NCBI RefSeq assembly: GCF_002874965.1
Contig: NZ_CP025624.1
Coordinates: forward strand, 2,852,001-2,916,000
Length of the DNA stretch: 64,000 nucleotides
Direction of reading: 5' to 3'
Source of the DNA: Pseudomonas sp. NC02
GTDB taxonomy: Bacteria > Pseudomonadota > Gammaproteobacteria > Pseudomonadales > Pseudomonadaceae
Part shown: one piece after another, positions 34,441 through 43,248 of the stretch
Numbering within the stretch: the first letter of the stretch is position 1
Layout of the letters: each line of letters opens with the position of its first letter
The notes under the pieces: model-generated
What the model saw: the letters and a program-made list of their open reading frames with translations, nothing else
Database searches by the model: none
What the model was told of the DNA's origin: nothing
Made by a program: the position numbers and the translations under genes

Positions 34441-34452
34441 GGCGGTAGCGTG
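34441..34452 (+). promoter_or_regulatory. ops element (RfaH recruitment site)
   Basis: The 12 bases GGCGGTAGCGTG match the E. coli ops consensus at all positions. They lie 60 bp after the wzc stop and 34 bp before the preferred wzy start. By chance a perfect match is expected less than 0.01 times in both strands of a window this size. RfaH-type antiterminators bind this site in the non-template strand; an RfaH-like gene is 3 kb upstream. Confidence 0.85.
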
Positions 34453-34485
34453 CCAAATTCAAATCAGCATAAAGAATACCCAGCC

Positions 34486-35757
34486 ATGTTTTACCTGTTA
34501 TCCCTTATCGCGCTGTCAGCGGGTTTGCTCGCGGCGAAAAATCCAAAATACTCAATCGTAGTGTTCGGGATAATGCTGGCTGTTATTCCCACGGGTAACT
34601 CCTACAGCGAAATAATCTCGCTCAAGGGTATCTACTTCTTTGACTTTTATATCGTGGGCGGGCTGGGCGCACTGCTGATCCGGCAGGTGGCTACACAGAA
34701 GAAACAATTGACGGTGCCGGGCGGCCTGCTTTTTGGGTGCGGGCTGTATGTGGTGTTACTCGCCTGCGGCCTGCTGGAGTCCTCGAACAAGTACCTGTTG
34801 AAGGATGTTCGGCCGTTTATAATGATCCTGTCATTTATCGTGCTCTCGAACATCGCGACCCTTGCCGCAAAAACGCTGAAGTTGCAGACAGTGCTCCTGC
34901 TATTGATCGCGATGACCGCCTTCAATGTGCTGGACATTGCCTGGTTACGCTTGGGCTTGTACAAGTTTCAAGACGTCTACTATGAAGAAAACGCCTACCG
35001 CTACCTGGACGGCGGTACGTACGCCGCCGTGGCCTATCTGATTTATTACTTCATAGACCCACGGCTGTTCGAACACAGGAAAAAGCTCGCAAGCATTTGC
35101 CTGGCCACTTCATTCATCTGTTTGTTCATTGCCAACTCTCGCTTCATCTTTGTCTCGGTGTTTGCGGCGATCATCATCCACCAATACACCCGGCCGGCCC
35201 GCATGATAGGCGTTGCCCTGGCCGGGGCGGTGGTGCTGATGGCGTTCATTGGCATCAGCAATATGATCGGGGCTGATCGAATCAATGATGGTTTGTCGTC
35301 CGAAGGCATGGCCGCCCAATTGGCCACGCGCTTCAGCCCGGCGCTGGAGTTGATCCGCGGCATGAACCCGCTGCATTACTTTGTGGGACTGGGCGCGGGC
35401 ACGCCGTTCGAGATTCCCTGGTTCGAGTACCGTGGCCTCGATGACAAGAACTCGAATATCGACAGTGCCTACCTAACCTACTTCGTTAAGTACGGGCTGA
35501 TCGGCGTGTACTTGCTGTACGTGTTCATTACCTCGATTACCCAGCACATGAACAGCCGGGTGGCGGTTTCGATCGCCATCTTTCTGGGGGTGATGTTCGT
35601 TGTCTCGGCCACGCCTTATCAGCCGTACGCCATCGGTATCGCGTATGGCGCGATTGTGCTGCGGGTCTGTTCCGAACACACCGCCAGGCAACGCAAAAAG
35701 ATCCTCAAGCCTGACCAGCCGCTGATAACCACACCCTTGCAGGTGAATGCCGGATGA
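34486..35757 (+). CDS. wzy: Wzy-type polysaccharide polymerase/ligase-like membrane protein
   Basis: A 423-residue protein with about ten to twelve membrane helices and a larger periplasmic loop (about 275-345, containing ATRFSPALELIRG and FEYRGLDDKNSN), as in O-antigen polymerases. Two starts are possible. ATG 34423 has its AGGA only two bases away and would place the ops site inside the coding part; ATG 34486 has AAAGAA nine bases upstream and begins directly with the first helix. The second is preferred. It overlaps the flippase gene by 4 bp. Confidence 0.8.
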   Translation: MFYLLSLIALSAGLLAAKNPKYSIVVFGIMLAVIPTGNSYSEIISLKGIYFFDFYIVGGLGALLIRQVATQKKQLTVPGGLLFGCGLYVVLLACGLLESSNKYLLKDVRPFIMILSFIVLSNIATLAAKTLKLQTVLLLLIAMTAFNVLDIAWLRLGLYKFQDVYYEENAYRYLDGGTYAAVAYLIYYFIDPRLFEHRKKLASICLATSFICLFIANSRFIFVSVFAAIIIHQYTRPARMIGVALAGAVVLMAFIGISNMIGADRINDGLSSEGMAAQLATRFSPALELIRGMNPLHYFVGLGAGTPFEIPWFEYRGLDDKNSNIDSAYLTYFVKYGLIGVYLLYVFITSITQHMNSRVAVSIAIFLGVMFVVSATPYQPYAIGIAYGAIVLRVCSEHTARQRKKILKPDQPLITTPLQVNAG

Positions 35758-37214
35758 ACAGCACACTGTTGAAAAAGTTCGTATCCAGTACGGCATGGAG
35801 TTTCGTTTCTGCCGTGGCCACCAAAGTGTCGGTGGTCATCACCGGCATCCTGGTTGCCCGGGTATTGGGTGCGCAATCGTTTGGCGAGTATGGCTTGATC
35901 CAGAGCGCGATTGTGATGCTTGCCAACGTCGCCGCCCAAGCCACCACCACGGCGACGGCCAAGCATATCGGGCAGTTCAAGGAGACCTGTCCCGAGAAGA
36001 CCGGCAGGGGCATCGCGCTGACGCTGCTGTTCTCGGTTGTGTTCAGCGGGATGATCATCGGGACAGCGCTGTTTTTCCCGCACTTTTTCTCCAGCGTTAT
36101 CCTGGGGGCAGACAGCCTCAGCGCTGCATCGCTGATCGTATTGAGCACCATCACGTTGATTATCCTGTCGGGATGGACCCAGGGCTGCCTGACCGGTTGG
36201 GGCCAATACCGGACAATCGCGACCATCAACGGAATCATTGCGATTGTCGCGATTCCGGCGACGTACTTCCTGACCCTGCAGTTGCGACTCAATGGTGCGC
36301 TGCTGGGCTTGGCCGGTTCTCAATTGCTGATCGTGTTCTTCAGCGCACTGGCCTGCTGGAAGACTTTGAAGGCCCGAAATACCACGCTGAGTTTCAAAGG
36401 TGCAATGACTGAAAAGCACGCAGTGCTGTCGGTTGGCCTGCCGGTATTGCTGACGGGGTTGATGGTCGCCCCGATGAACTGGTTCGCCAACAAGTTGCTG
36501 GCGGAAACAACTAACGGCCTTGCCGCATTGGGCATGTACGCCGCCGCGATGCAATGGAACGCGATCTTTTCCCATGTTTCCGTGGTGTTGGGCTCTGTGC
36601 TGGTGCCGATGCTGGCCGCCGCGCTGGGCGGTAAAAGCCGCAAGTTGGACGCCTTGAACTTTCTGTCGGGCTGGCTGGTGGTGTTGGTGATCATACAGCC
36701 GGTGATCATGTTCCCCGAGTTGCTGGCCAAACTGTATGGCAGCAGTTTCCTGGGGCGGGATTTTGAAGTGACGTTGGTTCTGGTAATCCTGGGTTCGCTG
36801 CTCAGTGCATTCAAGTCCGGTATTTCAAGAAAGATGATCGTGATGAACCTGGCCTGGTTCAGTGTGATGAGTAACATTCTATGGGGAGTGTTATTCATTA
36901 CCGGAGCACTGTGGCTTCGGGAAGAAGGTGCAATCGGGATTGCCAAGGCATTTATCGGTTCGCAGTTTATTCACTTCCTGCTGGGACTGCCGTATTTCGT
37001 CTACAAGAAGATATTACCTCTGGAGTTGCTCGTATCTCCCAGGATCCTGATCTTGTGGACATTGCCTTTCATCAGTTTCATATCAAGCGCCTATGTCGAA
37101 AGTGTGCTGTATCGATTAATGATCATGGCGCTGATATTTATCTACATTCTCGCAACGACGTTTGCCTTGAATGCCGTGTTTAATGACCCCGTGGAAAATG
37201 GAAGCCCAGCATGA
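35754..37214 (+). CDS. wzx: Wzx-type lipid-linked oligosaccharide flippase
   Basis: A 486-residue MOP-superfamily transporter with 12-14 membrane helices (for example FVSSTAWSFVSAVATKVS at the start). It moves undecaprenyl-linked repeat units to the periplasm for polymerisation by the adjacent Wzy. It overlaps wzy and the pyruvyltransferase gene by 4 bp each, so the three are co-translated. Confidence 0.88.
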   Translation: MNSTLLKKFVSSTAWSFVSAVATKVSVVITGILVARVLGAQSFGEYGLIQSAIVMLANVAAQATTTATAKHIGQFKETCPEKTGRGIALTLLFSVVFSGMIIGTALFFPHFFSSVILGADSLSAASLIVLSTITLIILSGWTQGCLTGWGQYRTIATINGIIAIVAIPATYFLTLQLRLNGALLGLAGSQLLIVFFSALACWKTLKARNTTLSFKGAMTEKHAVLSVGLPVLLTGLMVAPMNWFANKLLAETTNGLAALGMYAAAMQWNAIFSHVSVVLGSVLVPMLAAALGGKSRKLDALNFLSGWLVVLVIIQPVIMFPELLAKLYGSSFLGRDFEVTLVLVILGSLLSAFKSGISRKMIVMNLAWFSVMSNILWGVLFITGALWLREEGAIGIAKAFIGSQFIHFLLGLPYFVYKKILPLELLVSPRILILWTLPFISFISSAYVESVLYRLMIMALIFIYILATTFALNAVFNDPVENGSPA

Positions 37215-38362
37215 ATGTCAGCAAAGTATATATCCGGGGGGCATACGGTCCTGGTAATTTGGGTGATGACGTATTAATGCTATGCGTGATCAATATTCTG
37301 AAAAAACGCTTTAAGGAATCGGATATAGCGGTGGGTGTCGATCATCCGCAGATCGCCAGGAACTTCAACCCGCGTATCAAGTGGCTGCACATCAAGGAGC
37401 CGGTCAAGGCTGACCTGGTGGTGTTGGGCGGTGGGGGCCAGTTCTTCTCGTTCATCCCACCGGCCAAAAAGGCGGCTGCCAACAAAGGCATCGTGGCGAA
37501 GCTGTGCAAGAGCATCAAGGCGCAGACCGACCTGAAGTCCACGCTTCTGCGTTTGTATGTCGGGTTGCTCGGTGGTGTCGACAGGATCTATTTCCACCGG
37601 CGCCTGGCAGCGTTCTGTATTGGCCTGGGCCCCTTCGATGGCGGCGGCAAGCTGCTGACCCGCGCCGTCAGCGTGATCAATCGCTGTGACTACATTTCCG
37701 TGCGGGACGGTACCAGCCAGCAGCATTGCAAGGCTTTCGGAAAGTCCGACGTCGAGGTGTACACCGACCCCAGCCTGCTTTCCGACCTGTGGATCTCCAG
37801 CAAAGACCTGGAGGTCGGCAGCCTCAAGAAGGGCAAGTACCTGTCCTTCATCCTGCGCGACTGGCCCCATGACGCGAACGGGCAACAGTTCATCAAGGCG
37901 ATGGTCCAGGCCGCGGATGAGCTCGCCAAGCGTGGCGAGCAGGTACGCCTGGTCTCGCTGTACAAGGAACGTGACCAGCACCTGATCGACAAGTACCACA
38001 CGTTCGAATGGTTGTGCTGGGACGCGGCGGGCGATACGCCCGAAACCTTCATGGCGAAACTGATCGTCGAGTCCGACGTGATCATCAGCGCCCGTGCACA
38101 CGGTGTACTGCTGCCGGCTTCCCTGGGCTTTCCCACCATCGCGGTTGAAATCGAAAACAAGCTGAAAAAAGTCCATGAAATGCTGCCGCAGGGCACCCGG
38201 CTGGTCAGCACCCCAGACCCTGAGGTGATCAAGGCCACCATCAGCGAATTCAGGCAATCCAAGGCGCAAATGGCCGAGCACCTCAAGCAGGAGATCGCCC
38301 AGCGTTCTTCCCTTGCGCAAAAAGCGGTCGACGACTTTTTGAAATGGGTCGATGAAAAATAA
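37211..38362 (+). CDS. Polysaccharide pyruvyl transferase family protein
   Basis: A 383-residue protein of the WcaK/CsaB pyruvyl transferase family, opening VYIRGAYGPGNLGDDVLM. ADLVVLGGGGQFF, DYISVRDGTS and the C-terminal SARAHGVLLPASLGFP are typical. It adds a pyruvate ketal to a sugar, giving negative charge to the polymer. It is translationally coupled to wzx. Confidence 0.9.
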   Translation: MNVSKVYIRGAYGPGNLGDDVLMLCVINILKKRFKESDIAVGVDHPQIARNFNPRIKWLHIKEPVKADLVVLGGGGQFFSFIPPAKKAAANKGIVAKLCKSIKAQTDLKSTLLRLYVGLLGGVDRIYFHRRLAAFCIGLGPFDGGGKLLTRAVSVINRCDYISVRDGTSQQHCKAFGKSDVEVYTDPSLLSDLWISSKDLEVGSLKKGKYLSFILRDWPHDANGQQFIKAMVQAADELAKRGEQVRLVSLYKERDQHLIDKYHTFEWLCWDAAGDTPETFMAKLIVESDVIISARAHGVLLPASLGFPTIAVEIENKLKKVHEMLPQGTRLVSTPDPEVIKATISEFRQSKAQMAEHLKQEIAQRSSLAQKAVDDFLKWVDEK

Positions 38363-38380
38363 AGTGGAGGGGCAACCGAC

Positions 38381-39226
38381 GTGAAAAAGACAGCCTCGAC
38401 GCTACTCATTGTGGCGTTCGCCCTGCAGGTGGCTGCCAGCGGCGCATCTGAGTTGAACGACCGTTGCGAGCCAGGCATCAAGAACATCTACCCGTCACTG
38501 CCGGACATTTCGCAGATGGCCGACGGGCCCCAGGCGCAAAGCAGCATAAAGGGCAGGGCCAATCTGACGAACAAGGCCTACAGCCAAAAGATCAAGGACA
38601 TTGCCGTGCATTTTCCGGCCGGCTCCTATGACCCGGGTTCGATGGTGCGCCTTGGGTTGCCCTACGGCGGCATTGAATTCAAATCCCCACTGCCGCAACC
38701 GGGCAGGGAATGCCTGGTACTGACCTATGAGTTGAAGTTCGACAGGAATTTCGACTTTGTAAAAGGCGGCAAGCTCCCGGGCCTCTACGGTGGCACCGGC
38801 AATACGGGCGGCAAGATACCGAACGGCCATGACGGCTTTTCCACGCGCTACATCTGGAAAGAAAAGGGCGTCGGCGCCATTTACGCGTATTTGCCCACCA
38901 GTAAAACCTGGGGCACGGCAGTCGGGTTGGGTTCCTGGATCTTTACGGTGGGGCAATGGCACAGGTTGGAGCAACTGGTGAAGTTGAATACGCCGGGGCA
39001 GGCCGACGGTGTGATTTCCATTTGGTACGACAACCAGCTGGTGCACTCGGAAACCGGGCTGACGTTTAGAGACACGCCGGAGATCACCATCGACGGCTTG
39101 CTGTTTTCGACGTTCTTCGGTGGCAATAACCCGTCTTTCGCCACGCCGGTGAGTACCAATATCCGCTTCAGGAATTTTGTGATGAGTTCACAGCGCGTAA
39201 CGGATACTTCAGGGCAGGGCGAGTAG
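38381..39226 (+). CDS. Secreted polysaccharide lyase-like protein (PL14-like fold)
   Basis: A 281-residue periplasmic protein with signal peptide (cleavage near ASG-AS, residue 21). The segment FVKGGKLPGLYGGTGNTGG followed by FSTRYIWKEKGVGAIYAY is characteristic of alginate-lyase-like jelly-roll proteins related to PL14. It would trim or edit uronic-acid-containing polymer in the periplasm, comparable to lyases inside alginate loci. GTG start with GGAGGGG upstream. It lies 18 bp after the pyruvyltransferase gene. Confidence 0.82.
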   Translation: MKKTASTLLIVAFALQVAASGASELNDRCEPGIKNIYPSLPDISQMADGPQAQSSIKGRANLTNKAYSQKIKDIAVHFPAGSYDPGSMVRLGLPYGGIEFKSPLPQPGRECLVLTYELKFDRNFDFVKGGKLPGLYGGTGNTGGKIPNGHDGFSTRYIWKEKGVGAIYAYLPTSKTWGTAVGLGSWIFTVGQWHRLEQLVKLNTPGQADGVISIWYDNQLVHSETGLTFRDTPEITIDGLLFSTFFGGNNPSFATPVSTNIRFRNFVMSSQRVTDTSGQGE

Positions 39227-39769
39227 ATGAAGAACCTGAAACTGAACATCAAGAAGGCCGCTGTTGCGCTGTTCAATACGCTGCTAAGCCTGGCGTTGTT
39301 TTTCAATCTGCGACGCGCGTTGCTCCGGGCAACCGGATGCCGGGTGGGCGCCCGGACTACGATCCACCGCAACGTGGTGTTTTTCTCCTTCGGCAACTTC
39401 TCGGTCGGGAAAAACTGCACGGTCAATTACGACTGCTACCTGGATAACCGGGCGGGCATCCGCATCGGCGACAACGTCAATATTTCCCATAACACCCGGA
39501 TTTATACGCTGGGCCACGATATTGATGACCCCATGAGTTGCCTGGTGGGGAAGCCGGTGTTGATTGAAGACAATGCCTGGATCTTTCCCAATGTGATGGT
39601 GATGCCAGGCGTCACCATCGGAACAGGCGCGGTTGTTTATCCGGGCAGTGTGGTCACGCGCAACGTTGCAGCGTATTCGATCGTGGGAGGCAATCCGGCC
39701 AAACATATCCGCTTCAGAAACAACACTATTCGATACAACGCCGACTTTCCGATCTGGTTTGCAGTGTAA
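39227..39769 (+). CDS. Left-handed beta-helix O-acetyltransferase
   Basis: A 180-residue hexapeptide-repeat acyltransferase of the WcaF/NodL/CysE type. Repeats run from about residue 60 (FSVGKNCTVNYDCYL, IRIGDNVNISHNTRI) to VTIGTGAVVYPGSVV; catalytic His is likely in TLGHDIDD. A hydrophobic N-terminal segment (about 10-25) may attach it to the membrane. It starts directly at the previous stop codon. It would O-acetylate the repeat unit. Confidence 0.9.
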   Translation: MKNLKLNIKKAAVALFNTLLSLALFFNLRRALLRATGCRVGARTTIHRNVVFFSFGNFSVGKNCTVNYDCYLDNRAGIRIGDNVNISHNTRIYTLGHDIDDPMSCLVGKPVLIEDNAWIFPNVMVMPGVTIGTGAVVYPGSVVTRNVAAYSIVGGNPAKHIRFRNNTIRYNADFPIWFAV

Positions 39770-39796
39770 GCAATCTCACTGGCCCCACCTTTATTT

Positions 39797-40786
39797 ATGC
39801 AGGACTCTGACGTGAAATCATTAATGATTGCATGGATTGGCTATCAACGACGCGCCGATACCATGAAGCAATACTGGGCGTATGACATTCTGCATCTGCC
39901 CAACCAGTTCAAGAAGAAATCCGCGCGGCCGCTGGATTACTTGATCAAGTCGTTTAAAACCCTGAAGACCCTGTTGGCCGGTTCGCCTGACGTGCTGTGG
40001 GTGCAGTTGCCGCCGAGCCCGGTATTGCATATAGCACTGGCCTACAAGTTTATATTCAACCGGCGGCTGAAGATTATCGCCGATGCCCACAACAGCCTGT
40101 TGCGCAAACAATGGATAGGCTTTCCGGGCACGGTAGCGCTGTTGAATAGAATCGATGCCGTCGTCGTTCATAATTTTAAAGTCAAAGAAGAGTTGGCCGG
40201 CCTGGGCGTCAAGGACACCAATATCTTTATCCTGGAAGACTTGCCGTGTGACTTTCACGCGGCGCCCGCCAGTGAGCGCGAGACACCCTATGTACTGTTT
40301 CCGTGCTCGTTTGATATCGATGAACCGATCGAGATCGTGATCAACGCCGCCCGCGAAATGCCCGGTGTCGACTTCCTGATCACCGGCAAGCATCAGGGCA
40401 AGCTCTCCGAGGAGCTCGTGGCGTCACTCCCCGAGAACATCAAGCTGACCGGCTTCCTCAGCAAGGCGACCTTTGAACAGCTGCTGTGCCACGCGAATGT
40501 GGTGCTCGGCCTGACCACCCGCGACAACGTCCAACTGAGCGTGGCCAACGAAGCGGTCAGCGCCGGCAGGCCGATGGCGCTTTCGAATACCACGGTACTG
40601 CGCTCGTTGTTTTCCGAGGCGGCGGTGTTTGTCGACACCCTGGACCCGCTGTCCATCAAGGCCGGCGTCGCGCAGCTCATCGCCAATCAAGAAACCTATA
40701 AAGAGAAATCGGCCTTGCTCAAAGCCAAGCGAATAACCCGCTGGAAAGGCCAGGCCCAACTGTTAAGAACTGCCGCCACTATTTAA
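39797..40786 (+). CDS. Glycosyltransferase (GT-B, GT4-like)
   Basis: A 329-residue GT-B glycosyltransferase resembling the GT4 group: LKIIADAHNSLLRKQW in the N-terminal domain, VDFLITGKHQGKL and ANVVLGLTTRDNVQLSVANEAVSAGRP in the nucleotide-sugar domain. The donor cannot be fixed; GDP-mannose is an attractive guess given manC nearby. Start may be ATG 39797 or, with a better-placed AGGA, GTG 39812. Confidence 0.85.
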   Translation: MQDSDVKSLMIAWIGYQRRADTMKQYWAYDILHLPNQFKKKSARPLDYLIKSFKTLKTLLAGSPDVLWVQLPPSPVLHIALAYKFIFNRRLKIIADAHNSLLRKQWIGFPGTVALLNRIDAVVVHNFKVKEELAGLGVKDTNIFILEDLPCDFHAAPASERETPYVLFPCSFDIDEPIEIVINAAREMPGVDFLITGKHQGKLSEELVASLPENIKLTGFLSKATFEQLLCHANVVLGLTTRDNVQLSVANEAVSAGRPMALSNTTVLRSLFSEAAVFVDTLDPLSIKAGVAQLIANQETYKEKSALLKAKRITRWKGQAQLLRTAATI

Positions 40787-40821
40787 TGATGTCTATTACA
40801 CCTGACAGGAAGGGAACCGTC

Positions 40822-41277
40822 ATGAGTCAATCAAGTGATGTTTTATTGATTTGTTCTGGAGGTGGGCACTGGGTACAAATGAGCAAGTTGCTGCCTGCCT
40901 TCGACGGTCAAAAAGTTACCATCGCCACCGTTGATATCAGCATTGGCTCGCAGTATCCAACCCATGCCTTCGCGCAAGTCCCGGACTTTAATCGCAGTGA
41001 ACCGTTGAAGATCATCAAGGGCTTTTGCCAGATCTTTGCGATCGTTTACCGCAGCAAGGCCAGGTACGTGATCTCCACCGGGGCGGCACCGGGGTTGCTG
41101 GGGCTGGTCGCGGGAAAACTGATGGGCAAAAAGACCCTGTGGATCGACAGCATTGCCAATCCCAAGAAGCTCTCGTTGTCCGGCAGGATCGCTGTGTATT
41201 TTGTCGATGAGTTGCTGACCCAGTGGCCCACGCTGTCGCAAAACAGCCGGGCCCAATATAAAGGGAGGATTGTATAA
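40822..41277 (+). CDS. Alg14-like glycosyltransferase subunit (PssD-like)
   Basis: A 151-residue protein resembling the membrane-anchoring Alg14/PssD half of a two-part glycosyltransferase: VLLICSGGGHWVQM at the start, ARYVISTGAAPGLLGLVAGK in the middle and KTLWIDSIANPKKLS. AGGAAGGGA lies five bases before ATG 40822, preferred over ATG 40786. It is followed immediately by the Alg13-like subunit. In Rhizobium the PssD/PssE pair transfers GlcA to lipid-linked glucose; a similar step fits the local ugd gene. Confidence 0.85.
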   Translation: MSQSSDVLLICSGGGHWVQMSKLLPAFDGQKVTIATVDISIGSQYPTHAFAQVPDFNRSEPLKIIKGFCQIFAIVYRSKARYVISTGAAPGLLGLVAGKLMGKKTLWIDSIANPKKLSLSGRIAVYFVDELLTQWPTLSQNSRAQYKGRIV

Positions 41278-41754
41278 ATGATATTTTGCAGCGTTGGCAC
41301 TCAAGCACCCTTTGAAAGAATGCTCGGCTACTTGCATGAGTGGAGTCATGCAAACCCGCAGGTCCCGATTGTTGCCCAGGTGGGCAATAACGAAAATGAC
41401 CTGGGGCGCATTACGGCTTACAAGACCATCGCCGAGCCGCTGTTTTCCAAGAACTTCAATGCGTCAAAGGTGATTGTTTCCCATGCGGGCATGGGCAATA
41501 TCATTCGCTCCCTTGAACTGGGCAAACCGATTGTTATTGTCCCGCGCGACAGTCGACGCGGTGAACACATCAATAATCACCAGTACGACACCGCCGAAAA
41601 CTTTTCAGACCTTCCCTCTGTGTTTATCGCCCATGATAAAGATGCGTTCTTTTCGGCGATTGATTCGGCGCTTAACTACAGCAATGTCGAAAGTTCACTG
41701 GACTTTACCGAAAGGGACCGCTTGATCAGTTATGTGAAGTCATTCACTTCTTAA
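41278..41754 (+). CDS. Alg13-like glycosyltransferase subunit (PssE-like)
   Basis: A 158-residue catalytic-type partner with the GT28 C-terminal fold: FCSVGTQAPFERM at the start, VIVSHAGMGN at about 65-74 and KPIVIVPRDSRRGEHINNHQ. It starts right after the stop of the Alg14-like gene, so a 1:1 complex is likely. Together they probably add the second sugar of the repeat. Confidence 0.88.
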   Translation: MIFCSVGTQAPFERMLGYLHEWSHANPQVPIVAQVGNNENDLGRITAYKTIAEPLFSKNFNASKVIVSHAGMGNIIRSLELGKPIVIVPRDSRRGEHINNHQYDTAENFSDLPSVFIAHDKDAFFSAIDSALNYSNVESSLDFTERDRLISYVKSFTS

Positions 41755-41808
41755 GTTTCGGCTGTTTGTCAATCCGCTCTTATTGCCTTTAATCATCGAG
41801 TAATCGTT

Positions 41809-43236
41809 ATGATCCCAGTTATATTGTCTGGCGGTTCAGGCACGCGCCTGTGGCCGCTTTCAAGAGCGCTTAAACCAAAGCAGTTTATTGCGCTGCACGG
41901 TGACTTGAGTTTGTTTCAAGCCACCTTGGATCGCATCAAGAACCTGTCGATAGAGGGCGAGACCGTCAGCCCGCCGATCATTGTGTGCAACGAAGAACAC
42001 CGTTTCATCGTGGCCGAGCAAAGTCGATCACTGGACGTGATCCCGCAGAAAATCCTCCTTGAGCCGACCGCCCGCAACACCGCCCCGGCGATTGCGGCGG
42101 CAACCCTGTCGGCGCTGGTGGATGGGGACGATCCGATCCTGCTGGTGCTGGCGGCGGACCATGTGATCGGCGATACCCAAGCGTTTAATGCGGCCTTGAC
42201 ACTGGCCAAGGTGGAAGTCAACAAAGGCAAGATCGTCACCTTCGGGGTTGTGCCCACCAAGCCGGAGACCGGCTACGGCTATATCCGTACTCAAGCGGCT
42301 GCGGTGGACGGCGCCGCGCATGTCGATGCCTTCGTGGAAAAGCCCGACCTGGCGACCGCGCAAGGCTACCTGGAACAAGGCAACTACTTCTGGAACAGTG
42401 GCATGTTCATGTTCCGCGCCTCGGTGATGAAGGCCGAGCTGGAGCGCCTGAGCCCGGAGATCATGGTGGCCGCGGAACTGTCCCTCTCCAACGCGGCCCA
42501 TGACCAGGATTTCACCCGGCTCAGCCAGGTGGATTTTGTGAACGCACCCAACGTGTCGATCGATTACGCGGTGATGGAAAAGACCCACATCGCGTCGGTG
42601 GTCATCCTCGATTCGCCGTGGAGCGACCTGGGTGCCTGGGACTCAGTGTGGGAAGCGGGCTTCAAGGATCAGAACCAGAACTGCACCCAGGGCGACGTGC
42701 TGCTGCAGGACGTCACCAACAGCTATGTGCATGCCAGCCACCGCCTGGTCACGGTTGCAGGGATCAATGATGTGGTGGTCGTCGAGACCGCCGACGCGAT
42801 TTTGGTGACCACCAAGGACCACGCGCAAGACGTCAAGAAAATAGTCGCGCAGCTGACTGAAAAGCACCGGATCGAGAGCACCAGCCACCGCGAAGTCTAT
42901 CGGCCGTGGGGCAAATATGACTCGGTGGACCAGGGCTATCGGTACCAGGTGAAGCGGATCACGGTGAAGCCGGGGCACAAGCTGTCGGTGCAACTGCACC
43001 ACCACCGGGCCGAGCACTGGATCGTGGTGTCCGGCACCGCGAATGTGCAAATCGCCGACAAGCAAGTGCTGCTGACCGAGAACCAGTCCACCTACATCCC
43101 CATTGGCGTTGTGCACTCCCTCGAAAACCCGGGGCGAATCCCGCTGGAGCTGATTGAAGTCCAATCGGGCTCGTACCTGGGCGAGGACGACATCATCCGC
43201 TTTGAAGACCGCTATGGCCGCCTCGAGCTTGTTTAA
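41809..43236 (+). CDS. manC: Mannose-1-phosphate guanylyltransferase/mannose-6-phosphate isomerase
   Basis: A 475-residue bifunctional type II enzyme making GDP-mannose. The nucleotidyltransferase domain begins VILSGGSGTRLWPLSR and has EKPDLATAQGY; the C-terminal cupin isomerase domain shows YRPWGKYDSVDQGYRYQVK and LSVQLHHHRAEHW. No full phosphomannomutase gene is nearby, so AlgC elsewhere in the genome must supply Man-1-P. Confidence 0.95.
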   Translation: MIPVILSGGSGTRLWPLSRALKPKQFIALHGDLSLFQATLDRIKNLSIEGETVSPPIIVCNEEHRFIVAEQSRSLDVIPQKILLEPTARNTAPAIAAATLSALVDGDDPILLVLAADHVIGDTQAFNAALTLAKVEVNKGKIVTFGVVPTKPETGYGYIRTQAAAVDGAAHVDAFVEKPDLATAQGYLEQGNYFWNSGMFMFRASVMKAELERLSPEIMVAAELSLSNAAHDQDFTRLSQVDFVNAPNVSIDYAVMEKTHIASVVILDSPWSDLGAWDSVWEAGFKDQNQNCTQGDVLLQDVTNSYVHASHRLVTVAGINDVVVVETADAILVTTKDHAQDVKKIVAQLTEKHRIESTSHREVYRPWGKYDSVDQGYRYQVKRITVKPGHKLSVQLHHHRAEHWIVVSGTANVQIADKQVLLTENQSTYIPIGVVHSLENPGRIPLELIEVQSGSYLGEDDIIRFEDRYGRLELV

Positions 43237-43248
43237 AGGAAGATTGAA

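Noticed and set aside
34423..34485. ATG 34423 as the start of wzy
   Set aside because: Its purine-rich site is only two bases away and it would put the ops element inside the coding region; ATG 34486 starts at the first membrane helix with better spacing.
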